A stretch of DNA of 64,000 nucleotides from Verrucomicrobiota bacterium JB022 (GCA_030673845.1 JAUTCQ010000017.1:434001-498000); one strand, 5' to 3'; shown: positions 26,301 through 34,962, counted from the stretch's first letter. Made by a program: numbers and translations. The notes: a model not told the origin generated them from the sequence alone.

Positions 26301-26756
26301 ATGAACCTTCGCGTCACGTCTCTTCCTCTCGTCCTGTTGATCGCTGCGCTTTCTCTCGCCGGCTGCAGCACGGCATCGTCGTCCGAATCTGCCAGTGCGT
26401 CCCCTGCAACGGTCGCCGATAGTTTTAGCGCCGAGCCAACGCTTGTCTCCACGGTCTCCATCCCGAGCGGCGTCCAGTCGGATGAGGTCAAGAAGGTGGT
26501 GATCGAGTCGCTGGTGAAGCGCGGATGGGCCATTTTGGAGCAGTCCAACAACTCGGTGAAGGCCCACCTCAACCACCGGCGCTACGATTCTACGCTCACG
26601 ATCTCCTGGAATGGCAGCGCGATCGAGATCCTGTCCGATTCTTACCGCGTGAACAAGTCGGGCGAAAAGCTGGGCCGTCAACAGCCCACCGGCTGGATCG
26701 AAAACCTCGAGAAGGACTTTAGCGTCCGCCTCCAGAGCGCCGTGTATCTGGATTAA
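26301..26756 (+). CDS. Small lipoprotein, unknown function
   Basis: A 151-residue lipoprotein. The N-terminus (LPLVLLIAALSLAGC) is a lipoprotein signal with lipobox LAGC, followed by a Ser/Ala linker. The folded part (residues ~50-151) has the pattern VVIESLVKRGWAILEQSNNSVKAHL and LTISWNGSAIEILSDSYRV, ending in WIENLEKDFSVRLQS. Small lipoproteins with this RGW-type core occur in many Gram-negative bacteria without a known role. Its TAA overlaps the chorismatase ATG by one base (TAATG), so the two are coupled. That suggests a part in export or anchoring of the pigment, which is inference. Confidence 0.8.
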   Translation: MNLRVTSLPLVLLIAALSLAGCSTASSSESASASPATVADSFSAEPTLVSTVSIPSGVQSDEVKKVVIESLVKRGWAILEQSNNSVKAHLNHRRYDSTLTISWNGSAIEILSDSYRVNKSGEKLGRQQPTGWIENLEKDFSVRLQSAVYLD

Positions 26757-27748
26757 TGGCGCCGCCCGCCTCCAATTTCGGATTTTCGGCAGACCCCGGC
26801 TCCACGGGGTCTGTCTGCTTTTTCCCGGGCACCACGCCCGAAACCGCCGGGTTGACCTTCCGTTGGGGGCAGGAGCGCGCTGCCGTCCACGCCCAAGGCC
26901 AGAGCCTGATGATCGACCTGCCTTCGACGCACCTCGCAGGGGAGGCGGTCGAAGCCTGGGGCTTGCCGCCCGAGCGGCAACTGCACCGCGTGGCCGGCTA
27001 TACCCTGTTGCAAGGCGAGGGCTGGACGCTGGGGGCGGCCACGCTGCCGGTGACCGCTGCCGATCTGGAGGCGCGCACGCAGCAAGCCTACGCGGCCATC
27101 TTTGGCCTGCTGCAAGGGCAGAGCCTTTATCGTTGCTGGAACTGGGTGCCGCGCATCAACGAAGTCCCTGCCGGGAGTATCGAGTGCTACCGGCTCTTTT
27201 CCCGGGGGCGCTCGGAGGCGTTTCTGGCGGCCTTTGCGGAAGAAGCCGAAGCGCGCATGCCCGCCGCGTCCGCCGTCGGCGTGCCGGGCGATCAACTGGT
27301 CGTCGTCTTCCTCGCGGGGCAATGGCCTTGCCGCTACTGGGAGAACCCGGAGCAGACGCCCGCCTTCCACTACCCCGAGCAATACGGCCCCCGCGCGCCC
27401 AGTTTTTCTCGCGCCACTTCGGTCCAAACGCCCTTTGGTCGCCGCCTCTTTATCTCCGGCACGGCCAGCATCCGGGGCAGCGAATCCCTTTTCCTCGACG
27501 ATCTCGAGCGTCAGGCCTGGATCACGGCGCAAAATCTGGAGCTGGTCGCCCATACGGCCGGCTTTGGGCGCGAAATCGTCGACCCCGACGGCCTGCGTGC
27601 GTTCCGCTGCTATCTGCGCTCGCCCGAAGGCACCGCCGCCTGGGGCCGCCGCTGGCCGCAAATCTGGCCCGTGCGCAGCGTCACTCAGGCCGAAGTCTGC
27701 CGCGCCGAACTCCTGATCGAGATCGAAGGCGTGCTGGCGGGGGTTTAG
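26756..27748 (+). CDS. Chorismatase, XanB2/FkbO/Hyg5 family
   Basis: A 330-residue protein. The family core is clear: LYRCWNWVPRINE, then ECYRLFSRGRSEAFLAAF, MPAASAVGVPGDQLVVVFLAG, ENPEQTPAFHYPEQYGPRAPSFSRA and LFISGTASIRGSESLFLDDL. Chorismatases split chorismate to pyruvate plus either a dihydroxy-cyclohexadiene carboxylate or hydroxybenzoate. XanB2 makes 3- and 4-hydroxybenzoate for xanthomonadin and ubiquinone. Context (ketosynthases, ACPs, ligase, exporter) favours a hydroxybenzoate-forming role that supplies an aryl starter. I could not assign the residue that separates product subtypes. No signal peptide, so cytoplasmic. It is coupled to the lipoprotein gene. Confidence 0.87.
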   Translation: MAPPASNFGFSADPGSTGSVCFFPGTTPETAGLTFRWGQERAAVHAQGQSLMIDLPSTHLAGEAVEAWGLPPERQLHRVAGYTLLQGEGWTLGAATLPVTAADLEARTQQAYAAIFGLLQGQSLYRCWNWVPRINEVPAGSIECYRLFSRGRSEAFLAAFAEEAEARMPAASAVGVPGDQLVVVFLAGQWPCRYWENPEQTPAFHYPEQYGPRAPSFSRATSVQTPFGRRLFISGTASIRGSESLFLDDLERQAWITAQNLELVAHTAGFGREIVDPDGLRAFRCYLRSPEGTAAWGRRWPQIWPVRSVTQAEVCRAELLIEIEGVLAGV

Positions 27749-27806
27749 GTGGTGGGGAATGGCGGCTACATTTCAATAATTTGACGATCGCCGGCAAAGA
27801 GGTGGC

Positions 27807-28313
27807 CTATTGGGCACTGGGCTGATCCGGGGAATGTGGAAGGGTTGGGCCGACGCTGAAGATAAATTCCTCCTGCACATTGTCTGCGGATACGAGGAGC
27901 GTCCATGTAACCTGGGTCGAGGGTCTGGCTACCTCTACGGTGTTATTGTCCACCCCTGTCAGGAGAATATGGTCATGGTGGTCGCGCAGTTGAAAAGTCA
28001 GGCTCATCGGCCCCTCGATCAGGGGGCCGTGCTCCGTATGAGGTGCGGGAAACGTCGTGATCTGTTCGCCCTGCTTCACTGTAATCGATACTTTTACTTT
28101 GTGAGGGTCGCTGACAGGCTGAAACGTAACGTCGAAATTCGTATACCACATCAGTTTTCCTGAGACTGAGTGTCCTTGCAGGTCTTCGGTGGTGGTGGAT
28201 CGTGTTCCCATGATCGCATAAGCGGACAGATTAAGTGTCGCCATGAAGAGGATGGCGTAGCTTAGGGAGTCACGCAGGATGCAGACCAAAGGCTGGCGGG
28301 GTCGGCCGAACAT
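27807..28313 (-). CDS. Hypothetical membrane-anchored protein
   Basis: A 168-residue protein of unknown function. One hydrophobic segment near the N-terminus (SLSYAILFMATLNLSAYAIMG, residues ~16-35) would anchor it. The remainder reads as beta-strands (KVKVSITVKQGEQITTF, PMSLTFQLRDHHDHILLTGV, TQVTWTLLVSADNV), suggesting an extracytoplasmic Ig-like domain. It is the downstream member of a minus-strand pair with the next gene, 29 bases between them. It lies between the two parts of the pigment locus and may have nothing to do with it. Confidence 0.6.
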   Translation of the reverse strand: MFGRPRQPLVCILRDSLSYAILFMATLNLSAYAIMGTRSTTTEDLQGHSVSGKLMWYTNFDVTFQPVSDPHKVKVSITVKQGEQITTFPAPHTEHGPLIEGPMSLTFQLRDHHDHILLTGVDNNTVEVARPSTQVTWTLLVSADNVQEEFIFSVGPTLPHSPDQPSAQ

Positions 28314-28342
28314 GGCAGGCTAAGGATGGATCGTTAATGCGT

Positions 28343-28636
28343 TCAGCGGAAGAAATCGGCAGGCGGTACGGGCGGAAGGTCGCCTACATACACGTGCAAT
28401 TGCTCTCGCGTATATTCCGCTGAACAAGCGCGCCAGCACGGCGTGAAAGCCAGTTGTTGAAGGGTAGGGGGACTCAGGGAGAGCTGCCAACCTGAGCCTG
28501 CATAGATGATTTCGGTGTCTCTCGAAAGCACCTCCAGATGGGCCCATGTCGCTACAAACTGCACCCCTGTGCCGTCGTAGAACCAGACAAGGCCAAAGCG
28601 CTCCAGTTGATGTGTCAGCGCCAACAAGAGCGTCAT
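28343..28636 (-). CDS. Small hypothetical protein
   Basis: About 97 residues from the ATG at 28636 (MTLLLALTHQLERFGLVWFYDG); an in-frame start at 28663 adds nine residues. It has no signal peptide, no membrane span and no motif that I recognise; the composition is ordinary (Trp, Tyr and Cys present, ending in PPVPPADFF). It probably shares a transcript with the membrane-anchored protein downstream. Base composition is lower in GC than the pigment genes on either side, like the AT-rich stretch just upstream. Confidence 0.5.
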   Translation of the reverse strand: MTLLLALTHQLERFGLVWFYDGTGVQFVATWAHLEVLSRDTEIIYAGSGWQLSLSPPTLQQLAFTPCWRACSAEYTREQLHVYVGDLPPVPPADFFR

Positions 28637-28689
28637 CGCGGACCTTTTCCCTTCAGGGGCCATTTTTGCTGGTGAAGCGTTCGCCTGGT

Positions 28690-28860
28690 GGCGCGTTTGC
28701 TCATTTGAATTACGTGTTTCATGTTATGTAATTGGCTTGTTAGCCAAATCATCACCTTGTGTTTATATCGGTTATAAACTGCGTGTAATTATGTCAAGTT
28801 TACATTTATAACAGTTATAAATATATGATAATCTGGTTTTTAACCGTTGTTAACCGCCCG
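28690..28860. promoter_or_regulatory. AT-rich region with repeated GTTATAAA sites
   Basis: About 170 bases that are strikingly AT-rich for this window. GTTATAAA occurs at 28771-28778 and 28814-28821, 43 bases apart. AACCGTTGTTAACCG (28842-28856) is a partial inverted repeat with a related half-site. TTGGCT-TGTT-AGCCAA (28732-28747) is a 6-pair palindrome. This lies directly upstream of a small putative DNA-binding protein and is a good candidate for its operator and promoter. It also separates that gene from the minus-strand pair of small genes. Confidence 0.5.
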
Positions 28861-28882
28861 GTATTTTTTGAGCGTGCGAGAG

Positions 28883-29113
28883 ATGCCACGCAAAAACCTG
28901 CCCAAGGCAGTGTCTATGGACCCTGAGCTAGCCGCAGCGGCCTACAAAAGAGCCGCTGACCTGGATATGTCTTTTTCGGCCTATATGTGTGCATTGGTCC
29001 GCGAAGACCTGCTCAAGGGAGGCGATCTGACCATCACTACGAAGGCTGCTTCATCAAGCAAGCCCCAGCGAGCTGGCGAAATGCGATCGTCGCCGCCGAA
29101 AAAAAGTCGATAG
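28883..29113 (+). CDS. Small ribbon-helix-helix-like protein
   Basis: A 76-residue basic protein from the ATG at 28883 (MPRKNLPKAVSMDPELA). Residues ~9-47 (AVSMDPELAAAAYKRAADLDM, then SFSAYMCALVREDLL) fit the strand-helix-helix pattern of Arc/MetJ-type DNA-binding proteins: a short N-terminal strand, helix A, a small turn with Ser-Phe-Ser, and helix B. The tail is Ser/Lys-rich and unstructured. If right, it is a dimeric repressor, perhaps of itself via the GTTATAAA sites upstream. The gene converges on the ligase gene. A role in pigment regulation is possible but unproven. Confidence 0.55.
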   Translation: MPRKNLPKAVSMDPELAAAAYKRAADLDMSFSAYMCALVREDLLKGGDLTITTKAASSSKPQRAGEMRSSPPKKSR

Positions 29114-29179
29114 GGTAGTGCTGATCTGTTGGCAGTAGCCCCTCATCATAGCGCGAAGGAGCAGGCCTTTACAGCACCT

Positions 29180-30547
29180 CTACGCCTCCAGCAGCTCCTC
29201 CAGTGCCTGCCGGTCGACCTTGCCTCGCGCGTTGACGGGGAACTGGGCGAGCTGGTGGAGCCGGCGGGGGCGTTGCCAACGGGGCAAGTGAGCTTCCAAC
29301 CAGGGGCGCAAGTCTTCCGGGCTTGCGCCTCCTTCGTAGACGAGGATCAACTCCAGCTCGGCGCGGCGCCCTTCGCGCACGAGGCAGACGGCTTCCGTCA
29401 CCCCCGGGTGGTCGCGCACGATGCGGGCCACGGCAACGGTGCTCACGCGACGTCCACCGATCTTGACCCAGTCGGCCTCACGGCCCAGCAGCCGCAAATG
29501 GCCCTCGTCATCCCATTGGCCGAGGTCGGGCAAGGTATAGGCGCGGGTGGTGTCGTCGACCTGCCGGGAGCCGGTGAAGCAGCCCACGGCGGGGCTGGTT
29601 ACGCGCACGCGCCCTTGCCGGTTGAGCCCGACTTTTACGCCCGGCAGCGGCTGACCCAGGTGCGTGCCGGTGCGGGTACCTTCGCCCTCCGCATCGTAGG
29701 TGATGCCGCCCGTCTCGCTGGAGCCGTAAAAGGTGTGGGGCCAGAGCCCGCTGACGGCGTGAAAGGCGTCGGCATCGGCAGGGGCAAGGGGCGCACCGGC
29801 AGTGATGATCAGGCGCAGGCTGGCAAAATCGGCTCGTTCGCCCTCCGTCTGGCCCAGCGCGCGCAACATGGTGGGCACGGCCGGGAACACCGTGGGCTCG
29901 AAGCGGCGGAAGTCTTCGCGCATTGCCTGCGGGAAGATCTGGCTGGCGAGCACCAACGTCGCCCCATCGACGAGCAGGGGCAGCACGAGATTACCCAGCG
30001 CGTAGGAGTGGCCCAGCGGCAAGGCCGCGTAGTGGCGGTCCTGCGGTGTGAGGCCCATCGCAGCCTTGATGTGGCGGTAATCAGCCACCATTTGGGCGGA
30101 GGAAAAGGCGAGCGGCTTGGGCTGGCCGGTGCTGCCGCTGGTCAGCTTCATCAGCGCGTAAGGCTGGCGCAGGCGGGGGCTATCGTCCCGTGCCTCTACG
30201 CCCTCCTTGGTGATGACGGCGGCCACCTTCAAGTCGTCGGCCAGTTGGGTGATGCGTGCGGGAGGCGTTTCGGCATCCACCAGCACGGCACAGGCGCCCA
30301 GGGCCTGCAGGGCGAGGAAAGCGCTCAGCCAGTCGACGCTGCTGGGCAAGGCCAGCAAAACCCGGCGGTAGAGCAGGGTGCGGCTGGGCGGCAGCTGGCG
30401 GAGCCATTTCGAGCTAAGGCTCTCCAGCTCGCGCATCGTCACGGTCCGGCCGGTGGCGGCTTCGATCACCGCCACCTTGTCTGCCTCGTGGGCCAGGCGG
30501 ATATTCCAGGCGTCGTGGAGCGTAGTGGGCGCGTCAATGTCCTTCAT
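29180..30547 (-). CDS. ANL-family acyl/aryl-ACP ligase, pigment operon
   Basis: A 455-residue adenylate-forming enzyme, short for its family. The start is the ATG at 30547 (MKDIDAPTTLHDAW), overlapping the exporter gene by 14 bases. Motifs are the P-loop LTSGSTGQPK, FYGSSETGG, the DLGQWDDEGHLRLLGREADW hinge region (A8) and the catalytic lysine in VNARGKVDRQAL near the C-terminus. In aryl polyene and xanthomonadin clusters the matching enzyme loads hydroxybenzoate onto an ACP, and the chorismatase nearby would supply it. Specificity cannot be read reliably here. It is the last gene of the overlapping minus-strand operon. Confidence 0.85.
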   Translation of the reverse strand: MKDIDAPTTLHDAWNIRLAHEADKVAVIEAATGRTVTMRELESLSSKWLRQLPPSRTLLYRRVLLALPSSVDWLSAFLALQALGACAVLVDAETPPARITQLADDLKVAAVITKEGVEARDDSPRLRQPYALMKLTSGSTGQPKPLAFSSAQMVADYRHIKAAMGLTPQDRHYAALPLGHSYALGNLVLPLLVDGATLVLASQIFPQAMREDFRRFEPTVFPAVPTMLRALGQTEGERADFASLRLIITAGAPLAPADADAFHAVSGLWPHTFYGSSETGGITYDAEGEGTRTGTHLGQPLPGVKVGLNRQGRVRVTSPAVGCFTGSRQVDDTTRAYTLPDLGQWDDEGHLRLLGREADWVKIGGRRVSTVAVARIVRDHPGVTEAVCLVREGRRAELELILVYEGGASPEDLRPWLEAHLPRWQRPRRLHQLAQFPVNARGKVDRQALEELLEA

Positions 30548-32819
30548 CGGTCGTCGGCAGCGTTTGAGGCTGAGGATGCAATAGAAGCACAACCAGCAGG
30601 CCGGCAAAAACCAAAAATGCAACCACGCTGCCCAAAGCCTGTGCCGCTGGGATACGGCTGAAGCTGAGCACCGCAAACGAATACCCCGTCGTCGCCGCGG
30701 ACATCAGGATCGAGGGCGGCAGCGGCTGTTGACGCCGTTGAGCCGCAATGCTGAAGAGCCCGTAGTCGAGCAGGATGCCCACCCCGAGGAACACCGCGAG
30801 CAGGTGGAAGAGGTTGAGCGAGCCGCCTCCCCAGGCCAGCATGCCCAGGCCGAGCCCGATCGCCAGCGACAGCCGCAGGAGCAGATGGCCCGTGCGCCGG
30901 GGCCCCTGCAAGGCCAGCAGCACCACTGCGATCATGCCTAGCATGATGTAGCCGTAGCGGCCCAGGTGCGTGGTGTAGTGCGCCAGCAGCCCGTTGAGGT
31001 GCTCGATCTGGCTCACCGGCAGCAGTTCGGTGCCCTCTGGAGCATTTTCGGGCCAGGTGCCGTTGAGCGTCAGCCACACGCGGCCATCGCGGCTCTGGAA
31101 ATGCGTCAAAAGTGAAAGCGGGCCCTGCATCTGCTCTTCCAGCGCGATCAGGCGGCGGTTGTAAGCCTCCAGGGGCAGCTCATCCAGCCGGTATGCTTCC
31201 CAAGCCGAGAAAAACGGCTCGAAGGCCTCCACCTCGTAGCCCGCCTCTTCCAGCTCTTGCCGCAGCGTCTCGGCAAAAGTCGCGCCCCAGCCGCCGGCGG
31301 CCAAGGCTTGCGCCTCGCGTGCGTCCTGTGCGGTGGGCAGGCTGAGGAACCAGTGGTCGGTCGTGGCGGGCTCGGCGCCTTCGGCGGCCATCGCGTGTAC
31401 GGCCTCGATCAGCGCATTCGGGGAGCTGCCGATCAGGAGTTGCTGCGAGCCCATGCCCGGCCCGGCGGCTTCGAGGATCTCGGTTTGTTCCGCCTCCAGT
31501 TGGGGCAGCGGATACTGGAGGTCTCGCAAGTCGTGGGCCCAATGCAGGTTGCGCATCGCAGGGACCAGCAGCAGCACGAGCAGCACCAGCACGGCCCAGC
31601 GCCAGGCCCCGCCCATAATATGCAGGGTAGGCAGGCGAGTCTGCCGGATCGGGCGCGCCACCAGGCGATACAGCGCCACCAGGGCCACCGCCGAGATGAG
31701 CCCCCCGAGCATGAACCAACCAAGCTGGCGCAGCATCGGCAGCTCCGACCAGAGGAGCAGGGCGAACGCAGCCAAAGTGCTGGCCGCGCCCATCAGCAGT
31801 GGACGCCAAAGCAGCTCACGCTCTTGCTCGGGCCCATAATGGTAGAGCCGCACATGCAGGGTGTAGTCGATCGCCAACCCCGCCAGGATCGAGCCGGTGA
31901 CGAGCGTCAGCGCGTGGACCTGGCCCATCAGGAGGATGGTGAAGGCGAGGGCGCTGGCCAGCGTGAGGCCGAGCAGCAGGCTCACCTCCAGCACCAGTTG
32001 CAGCCGGCGGGTAAAAACCCAGGCGATCAGCACTACGCCTCCGAGGCTCGCGAGGTTGAGCCAGTTGATCTCGCGGCGGATGCGGCGCTCGTTCTCGGCG
32101 GAAAACTTGGGGAAGCCCGTGTCGAGGACTCGCCAGTCGGCGGCGACTCCGGGCAACGTGGCGGCGGCCTCCTCCAGCGCGGCCTGTCGGGCCTGTTCGG
32201 CGGCGACGCCCAAGGGGTTGTCGCCCGCGTTTTCGAGCCAGATCAGCGTGGTGCCTTGGCGAGGGGCGGGCATGGCCGTCTGTAGACCCTCCTGCCACTG
32301 ATACATCAGCAGCAGCGGGTCTTGGGGCACGATGCGCTCCAGCGCAAAGGAATCGGGGGAGGCCAGCATCGCGTCCAGCTCGCGCACGGCAGCCTCGGCG
32401 GCAGAGCGCGGGTCGTCGCCATGATCGGCCTGCCATTGCGGCCACAAAAAGGGCAGGCGCTGGGCAAACATCTCCGCCGCAAAGGGCCGCACGAAATTTC
32501 CGTCGCTCAAGAGGTAGGCCGCATCGAAAAGCTCCGAAGCGCGGAGCCGGTCCACGAAAGCCTGCGCCACCTCGGTGCGCACCGGGGCCTGGTCGATACG
32601 CTCCAGCAAGACGAGGGTCGTGCGCGCCTGCTGGTCGGTCGCCCAGTCGCGGGCCACGTTCAGCGCCGGGTCTGGCCCCCCCTCATCGCCGGGCAAGAGG
32701 TCGAGCAGGCGGGTCGAAATGGTTTCCTGCCAGTCGCGCGTGCCGAGAAACACCCCCACCAGCGCGCACCAGGCAAGGAGGGCGAACAGGGCGGGGAGAC
32801 GGGCGGGCGGCTTACTCAC
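30534..32819 (-). CDS. MMPL/RND-family exporter, pigment operon
   Basis: A 761-residue inner-membrane protein. It has the two-fold RND layout: TM1 (ALFALLAWCALVGVFLGT), a large periplasmic loop (residues ~25-240), TMs 2-6 (including ILAGLAIDYTLHVRLYHYG), TM7 near residue 405, a second periplasmic loop, and TMs 8-12 (including LGVGILLDYGLFSIA). The paired 'G(L/I)..DY' segments in TM4 and TM10 are the proton-relay positions. MMPL proteins of this size beside a LolA-like protein are standard in aryl polyene clusters and are thought to deliver the lipid-linked pigment to the outer membrane. It overlaps its neighbours on both sides. Confidence 0.88.
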   Translation of the reverse strand: MSKPPARLPALFALLAWCALVGVFLGTRDWQETISTRLLDLLPGDEGGPDPALNVARDWATDQQARTTLVLLERIDQAPVRTEVAQAFVDRLRASELFDAAYLLSDGNFVRPFAAEMFAQRLPFLWPQWQADHGDDPRSAAEAAVRELDAMLASPDSFALERIVPQDPLLLMYQWQEGLQTAMPAPRQGTTLIWLENAGDNPLGVAAEQARQAALEEAAATLPGVAADWRVLDTGFPKFSAENERRIRREINWLNLASLGGVVLIAWVFTRRLQLVLEVSLLLGLTLASALAFTILLMGQVHALTLVTGSILAGLAIDYTLHVRLYHYGPEQERELLWRPLLMGAASTLAAFALLLWSELPMLRQLGWFMLGGLISAVALVALYRLVARPIRQTRLPTLHIMGGAWRWAVLVLLVLLLVPAMRNLHWAHDLRDLQYPLPQLEAEQTEILEAAGPGMGSQQLLIGSSPNALIEAVHAMAAEGAEPATTDHWFLSLPTAQDAREAQALAAGGWGATFAETLRQELEEAGYEVEAFEPFFSAWEAYRLDELPLEAYNRRLIALEEQMQGPLSLLTHFQSRDGRVWLTLNGTWPENAPEGTELLPVSQIEHLNGLLAHYTTHLGRYGYIMLGMIAVVLLALQGPRRTGHLLLRLSLAIGLGLGMLAWGGGSLNLFHLLAVFLGVGILLDYGLFSIAAQRRQQPLPPSILMSAATTGYSFAVLSFSRIPAAQALGSVVAFLVFAGLLVVLLLHPQPQTLPTTDEGH

Positions 32820-33456
32820 AGGGCGTAAAGGTGATCACGACACGTTCCCGGTTGGAGCGCTCCAGCTCCAGCCGCGTCAATTCCCGCGCATTGCCGGCAA
32901 GCTTCACCGTGCGATAGCCAAGGGCCTCGCTCTCGGCCTCGGAGCGCGGGGAGAGGGCCAGTTGCCAGTCGCCGTCGCCCAGTTGGCCGTCGGCGGTGTA
33001 TTGCTCGGCCAAGGCGGCCCAGTCGAAGGCGAGCGCCTGCCGCATTACGGCGGCGAGGGCCTGCACCTCCGCCTGCTGGAACTCCCGTCGGTCGCCATCG
33101 GCATTGATCCGGGTGAGCCCTTCGGCGTGCAAGCGGTAGGTGACGTCGACCGGCTGGGTATAGTGCAGCGTCAGCCCCAGCTCGGGGGCAAAGTGTGCCT
33201 CGCCGGCGAAGTTCGACGGCAGCCGCTTGAAGGGGCGGTAGCGCGCCTCCTCGAAAGCTGCGCATTCGCCGCTCTGCTCGCGCAGGCCGGTCAGTAGCCG
33301 CTGCCAGTCTCCCGGCAAGTCGGCGAGGTCGAGCGAAGCCGCCGGCAGCGGCAAGGCGCCGCCGAGGCATACCGCGCAAGTCAACGCGAAGGTGCGGCCG
33401 AACCGCGCCAGCGCAGCCGATGAGGAAGATAGAACCACAGTCGAAAAAGTAGCCAT
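32812..33456 (-). CDS. LolA-like periplasmic carrier
   Basis: A 214-residue exported protein. The hydrophobic part RTFALTCAVCLGGALPLPAAS looks like a signal peptide; the residues before it (from 33456) overlap the glycosyltransferase gene, so the true start may be a GTG at 33438. The mature part is LolA-like: FEEARYRPFKRLPSNFAGEAHFAPELGLTLHY, then LALSPRSEAESEALGYRTVKLAGN. That pattern (an 'EARY...LP..F.G.' strand) is the form found in aryl polyene clusters as a lipid carrier. Its partner should be the MMPL exporter, whose start overlaps this gene by 8 bases. Sequence similarity to true LolA is low. Confidence 0.78.
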   Translation of the reverse strand: MATFSTVVLSSSSAALARFGRTFALTCAVCLGGALPLPAASLDLADLPGDWQRLLTGLREQSGECAAFEEARYRPFKRLPSNFAGEAHFAPELGLTLHYTQPVDVTYRLHAEGLTRINADGDRREFQQAEVQALAAVMRQALAFDWAALAEQYTADGQLGDGDWQLALSPRSEAESEALGYRTVKLAGNARELTRLELERSNRERVVITFTPCE

Positions 33457-34166
33457 TCCGGGATCAGCCGGAAGTGTAAAATCGTCAGCCGCACATTATC
33501 ACGCAGGTAGTGAAAATGCGAGACGCCGCCTTCTTCTTCCGTGAAGTAGCGGACGGGCACCCGTTGTTGGCGGGGGCGGCAGCCCATCCACGCAAGGCGT
33601 ACGGCCAGCTCCGGGTCGAAATCGTAGCCTTTTCCGCCCGTGGCCTGCTCGAAGCCCTTGAGCAAAGGCTTGGCGGGGTAGACGCGCATGCCGAAGAGGG
33701 TGTCGCCCAGCCCGGCGAAAAGCGTTTCCAGGCTCGTCCAGAAGATCGTCAACTGGCGGCCCAGCAGGCGGGCCAGCGGCACATCCTTGCCAAAGACAGG
33801 CTTGCCCATGATCAAGTCGGCAGGGTGGGCCTGCGAAAGCTGCATCATTTCGGGGATCAGAATGGCAGGGTGCTGGCCGTCGGCATCCATCGTCAGCACG
33901 TGAGTAAAGCCGGCCTCCACGGCCCGCCGCGTCCCTTCACGCACGGCTGCGCCCTTGCCACCGTTGATGGGGCGCACGATCACGTGCAGGCGCTCGCCGT
34001 ATCGCTCCTGCAACGGCTGGAGCAGCTCCGGGCTGCCGTCGGTGCTGCCGTCGATCACGACCCACACGGGGTTCCAATGCTGCAGCGCCGCCTCCACCGT
34101 CTGGGGCAAGCGCCGCCCGGTGTTATAGCTGGGGATGAGGACCAGATGCGTGCGCGAAGGCTTCAC
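33381..34166 (-). CDS. Family 2 glycosyltransferase
   Basis: About 261 residues if translation starts at the GTG at 34166; an ATG at 34238 gives 285 residues but overlaps the acyltransferase gene by 116 bases. The GT-A fold is clear: LVLIPSYNTGRRLPQTVEAAL, VVIDGSTDGSPELL, NGGKGAAVREGTRRA and the metal-binding DxD in LTMDADGQHP. LIMGKPVFGKD and the C-terminal SHFHYLRDNVRL are typical of dolichol-phosphate-mannose-synthase-like GT2 enzymes. Aryl polyene clusters carry such a gene, which may attach sugar to the lipid or aryl head group. The sugar and acceptor are unknown. Confidence 0.85.
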   Translation of the reverse strand: MKPSRTHLVLIPSYNTGRRLPQTVEAALQHWNPVWVVIDGSTDGSPELLQPLQERYGERLHVIVRPINGGKGAAVREGTRRAVEAGFTHVLTMDADGQHPAILIPEMMQLSQAHPADLIMGKPVFGKDVPLARLLGRQLTIFWTSLETLFAGLGDTLFGMRVYPAKPLLKGFEQATGGKGYDFDPELAVRLAWMGCRPRQQRVPVRYFTEEEGGVSHFHYLRDNVRLTILHFRLIPEWLLFRLWFYLPHRLRWRGSAAPSR

Positions 34167-34962
34167 CGGCGGGATTACGGGCGGTAAGCTCAGGGCTCGC
34201 AAGGTCTTTCTGCAGTTGGGCGCGCAGATATACCTCAATGCGGCGCGTGAAATTGCGGATCGTTTCGCCCTCCTGCGGGTAGAAACACTCGCCCACCTGC
34301 AGCTCGATCCGGGCGGGCAGCTCCGGCAGTTGGGGGAAGCGACAGCGCTTGCTCAGCACGTTGGAGTCGCTGTGCACGAGGACCGTCTGCACGGGAGTGG
34401 CCGCGCGTTGGGCGATAAAGGCAAAGCCGGGCTGCAACGGGTTCAGCGGTGCATTCTCGGTGCGGGTGCCTTCGGGGAAGACGAGCAGCCACGCGCCCTC
34501 CTGCAGCTGGGCGGCGGCATGGCGGATGGCATCGACTCCCCCCTCGTTGCTCAGGTATCCGGCCAGCTCGGCGGCGGCGGGCCGGAGCAGGCTCTGGTTG
34601 AGTGCCGCCTTGTAGAGGCAGACGATGTGTGGGTAGCGGGCGAGGAAGAGCGTGGCGTCGAGGATGCTCGGGTGGTTGGCGGCGAGGATCAGCCCCCGCT
34701 CCGGTGAAAGGCGCTCAAAGCCCTGATACGTCACCTGCGCGATGCCGGTCAGCTCCAGCAGGCCCACATAGCTGCGCATCAAGAGGTGGATCCAGGTGCG
34801 CACGGTGGTCGGGCGGGGGCGCCACGGCAGCTGCCTCAACAGCCCGCACCAGAGGTTGAACAGGCTGGAGGTGAGCCCGAACAGCACGAGAAAAAGGTAG
34901 TAGCACGCTGCCCACCACGCTTGCAGCAGCTTCGGCGCTCTGGGTTGAGCGGCGGCACTCAT
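34123..34962 (-). CDS. 1-acyl-glycerol-phosphate acyltransferase (PlsC-like)
   Basis: A 279-residue membrane-bound acyltransferase from the ATG at 34962, which overlaps the stop of the next upstream gene by 4 bases. It has an N-terminal hydrophobic segment (WWAACYYLFLVLFGLTSSLF), the HX4D motif in NHPSILDATL, the FPEGTRTE motif and PVQTVLVHSDSN. The frame is open further upstream only as an out-of-frame shadow of the LpxL-like gene. In aryl polyene clusters, PlsC-like enzymes help assemble the lipid to which the pigment is attached. Substrates are inferred from context only. Confidence 0.88.
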   Translation of the reverse strand: MSAAAQPRAPKLLQAWWAACYYLFLVLFGLTSSLFNLWCGLLRQLPWRPRPTTVRTWIHLLMRSYVGLLELTGIAQVTYQGFERLSPERGLILAANHPSILDATLFLARYPHIVCLYKAALNQSLLRPAAAELAGYLSNEGGVDAIRHAAAQLQEGAWLLVFPEGTRTENAPLNPLQPGFAFIAQRAATPVQTVLVHSDSNVLSKRCRFPQLPELPARIELQVGECFYPQEGETIRNFTRRIEVYLRAQLQKDLASPELTARNPAGEAFAHASGPHPQL

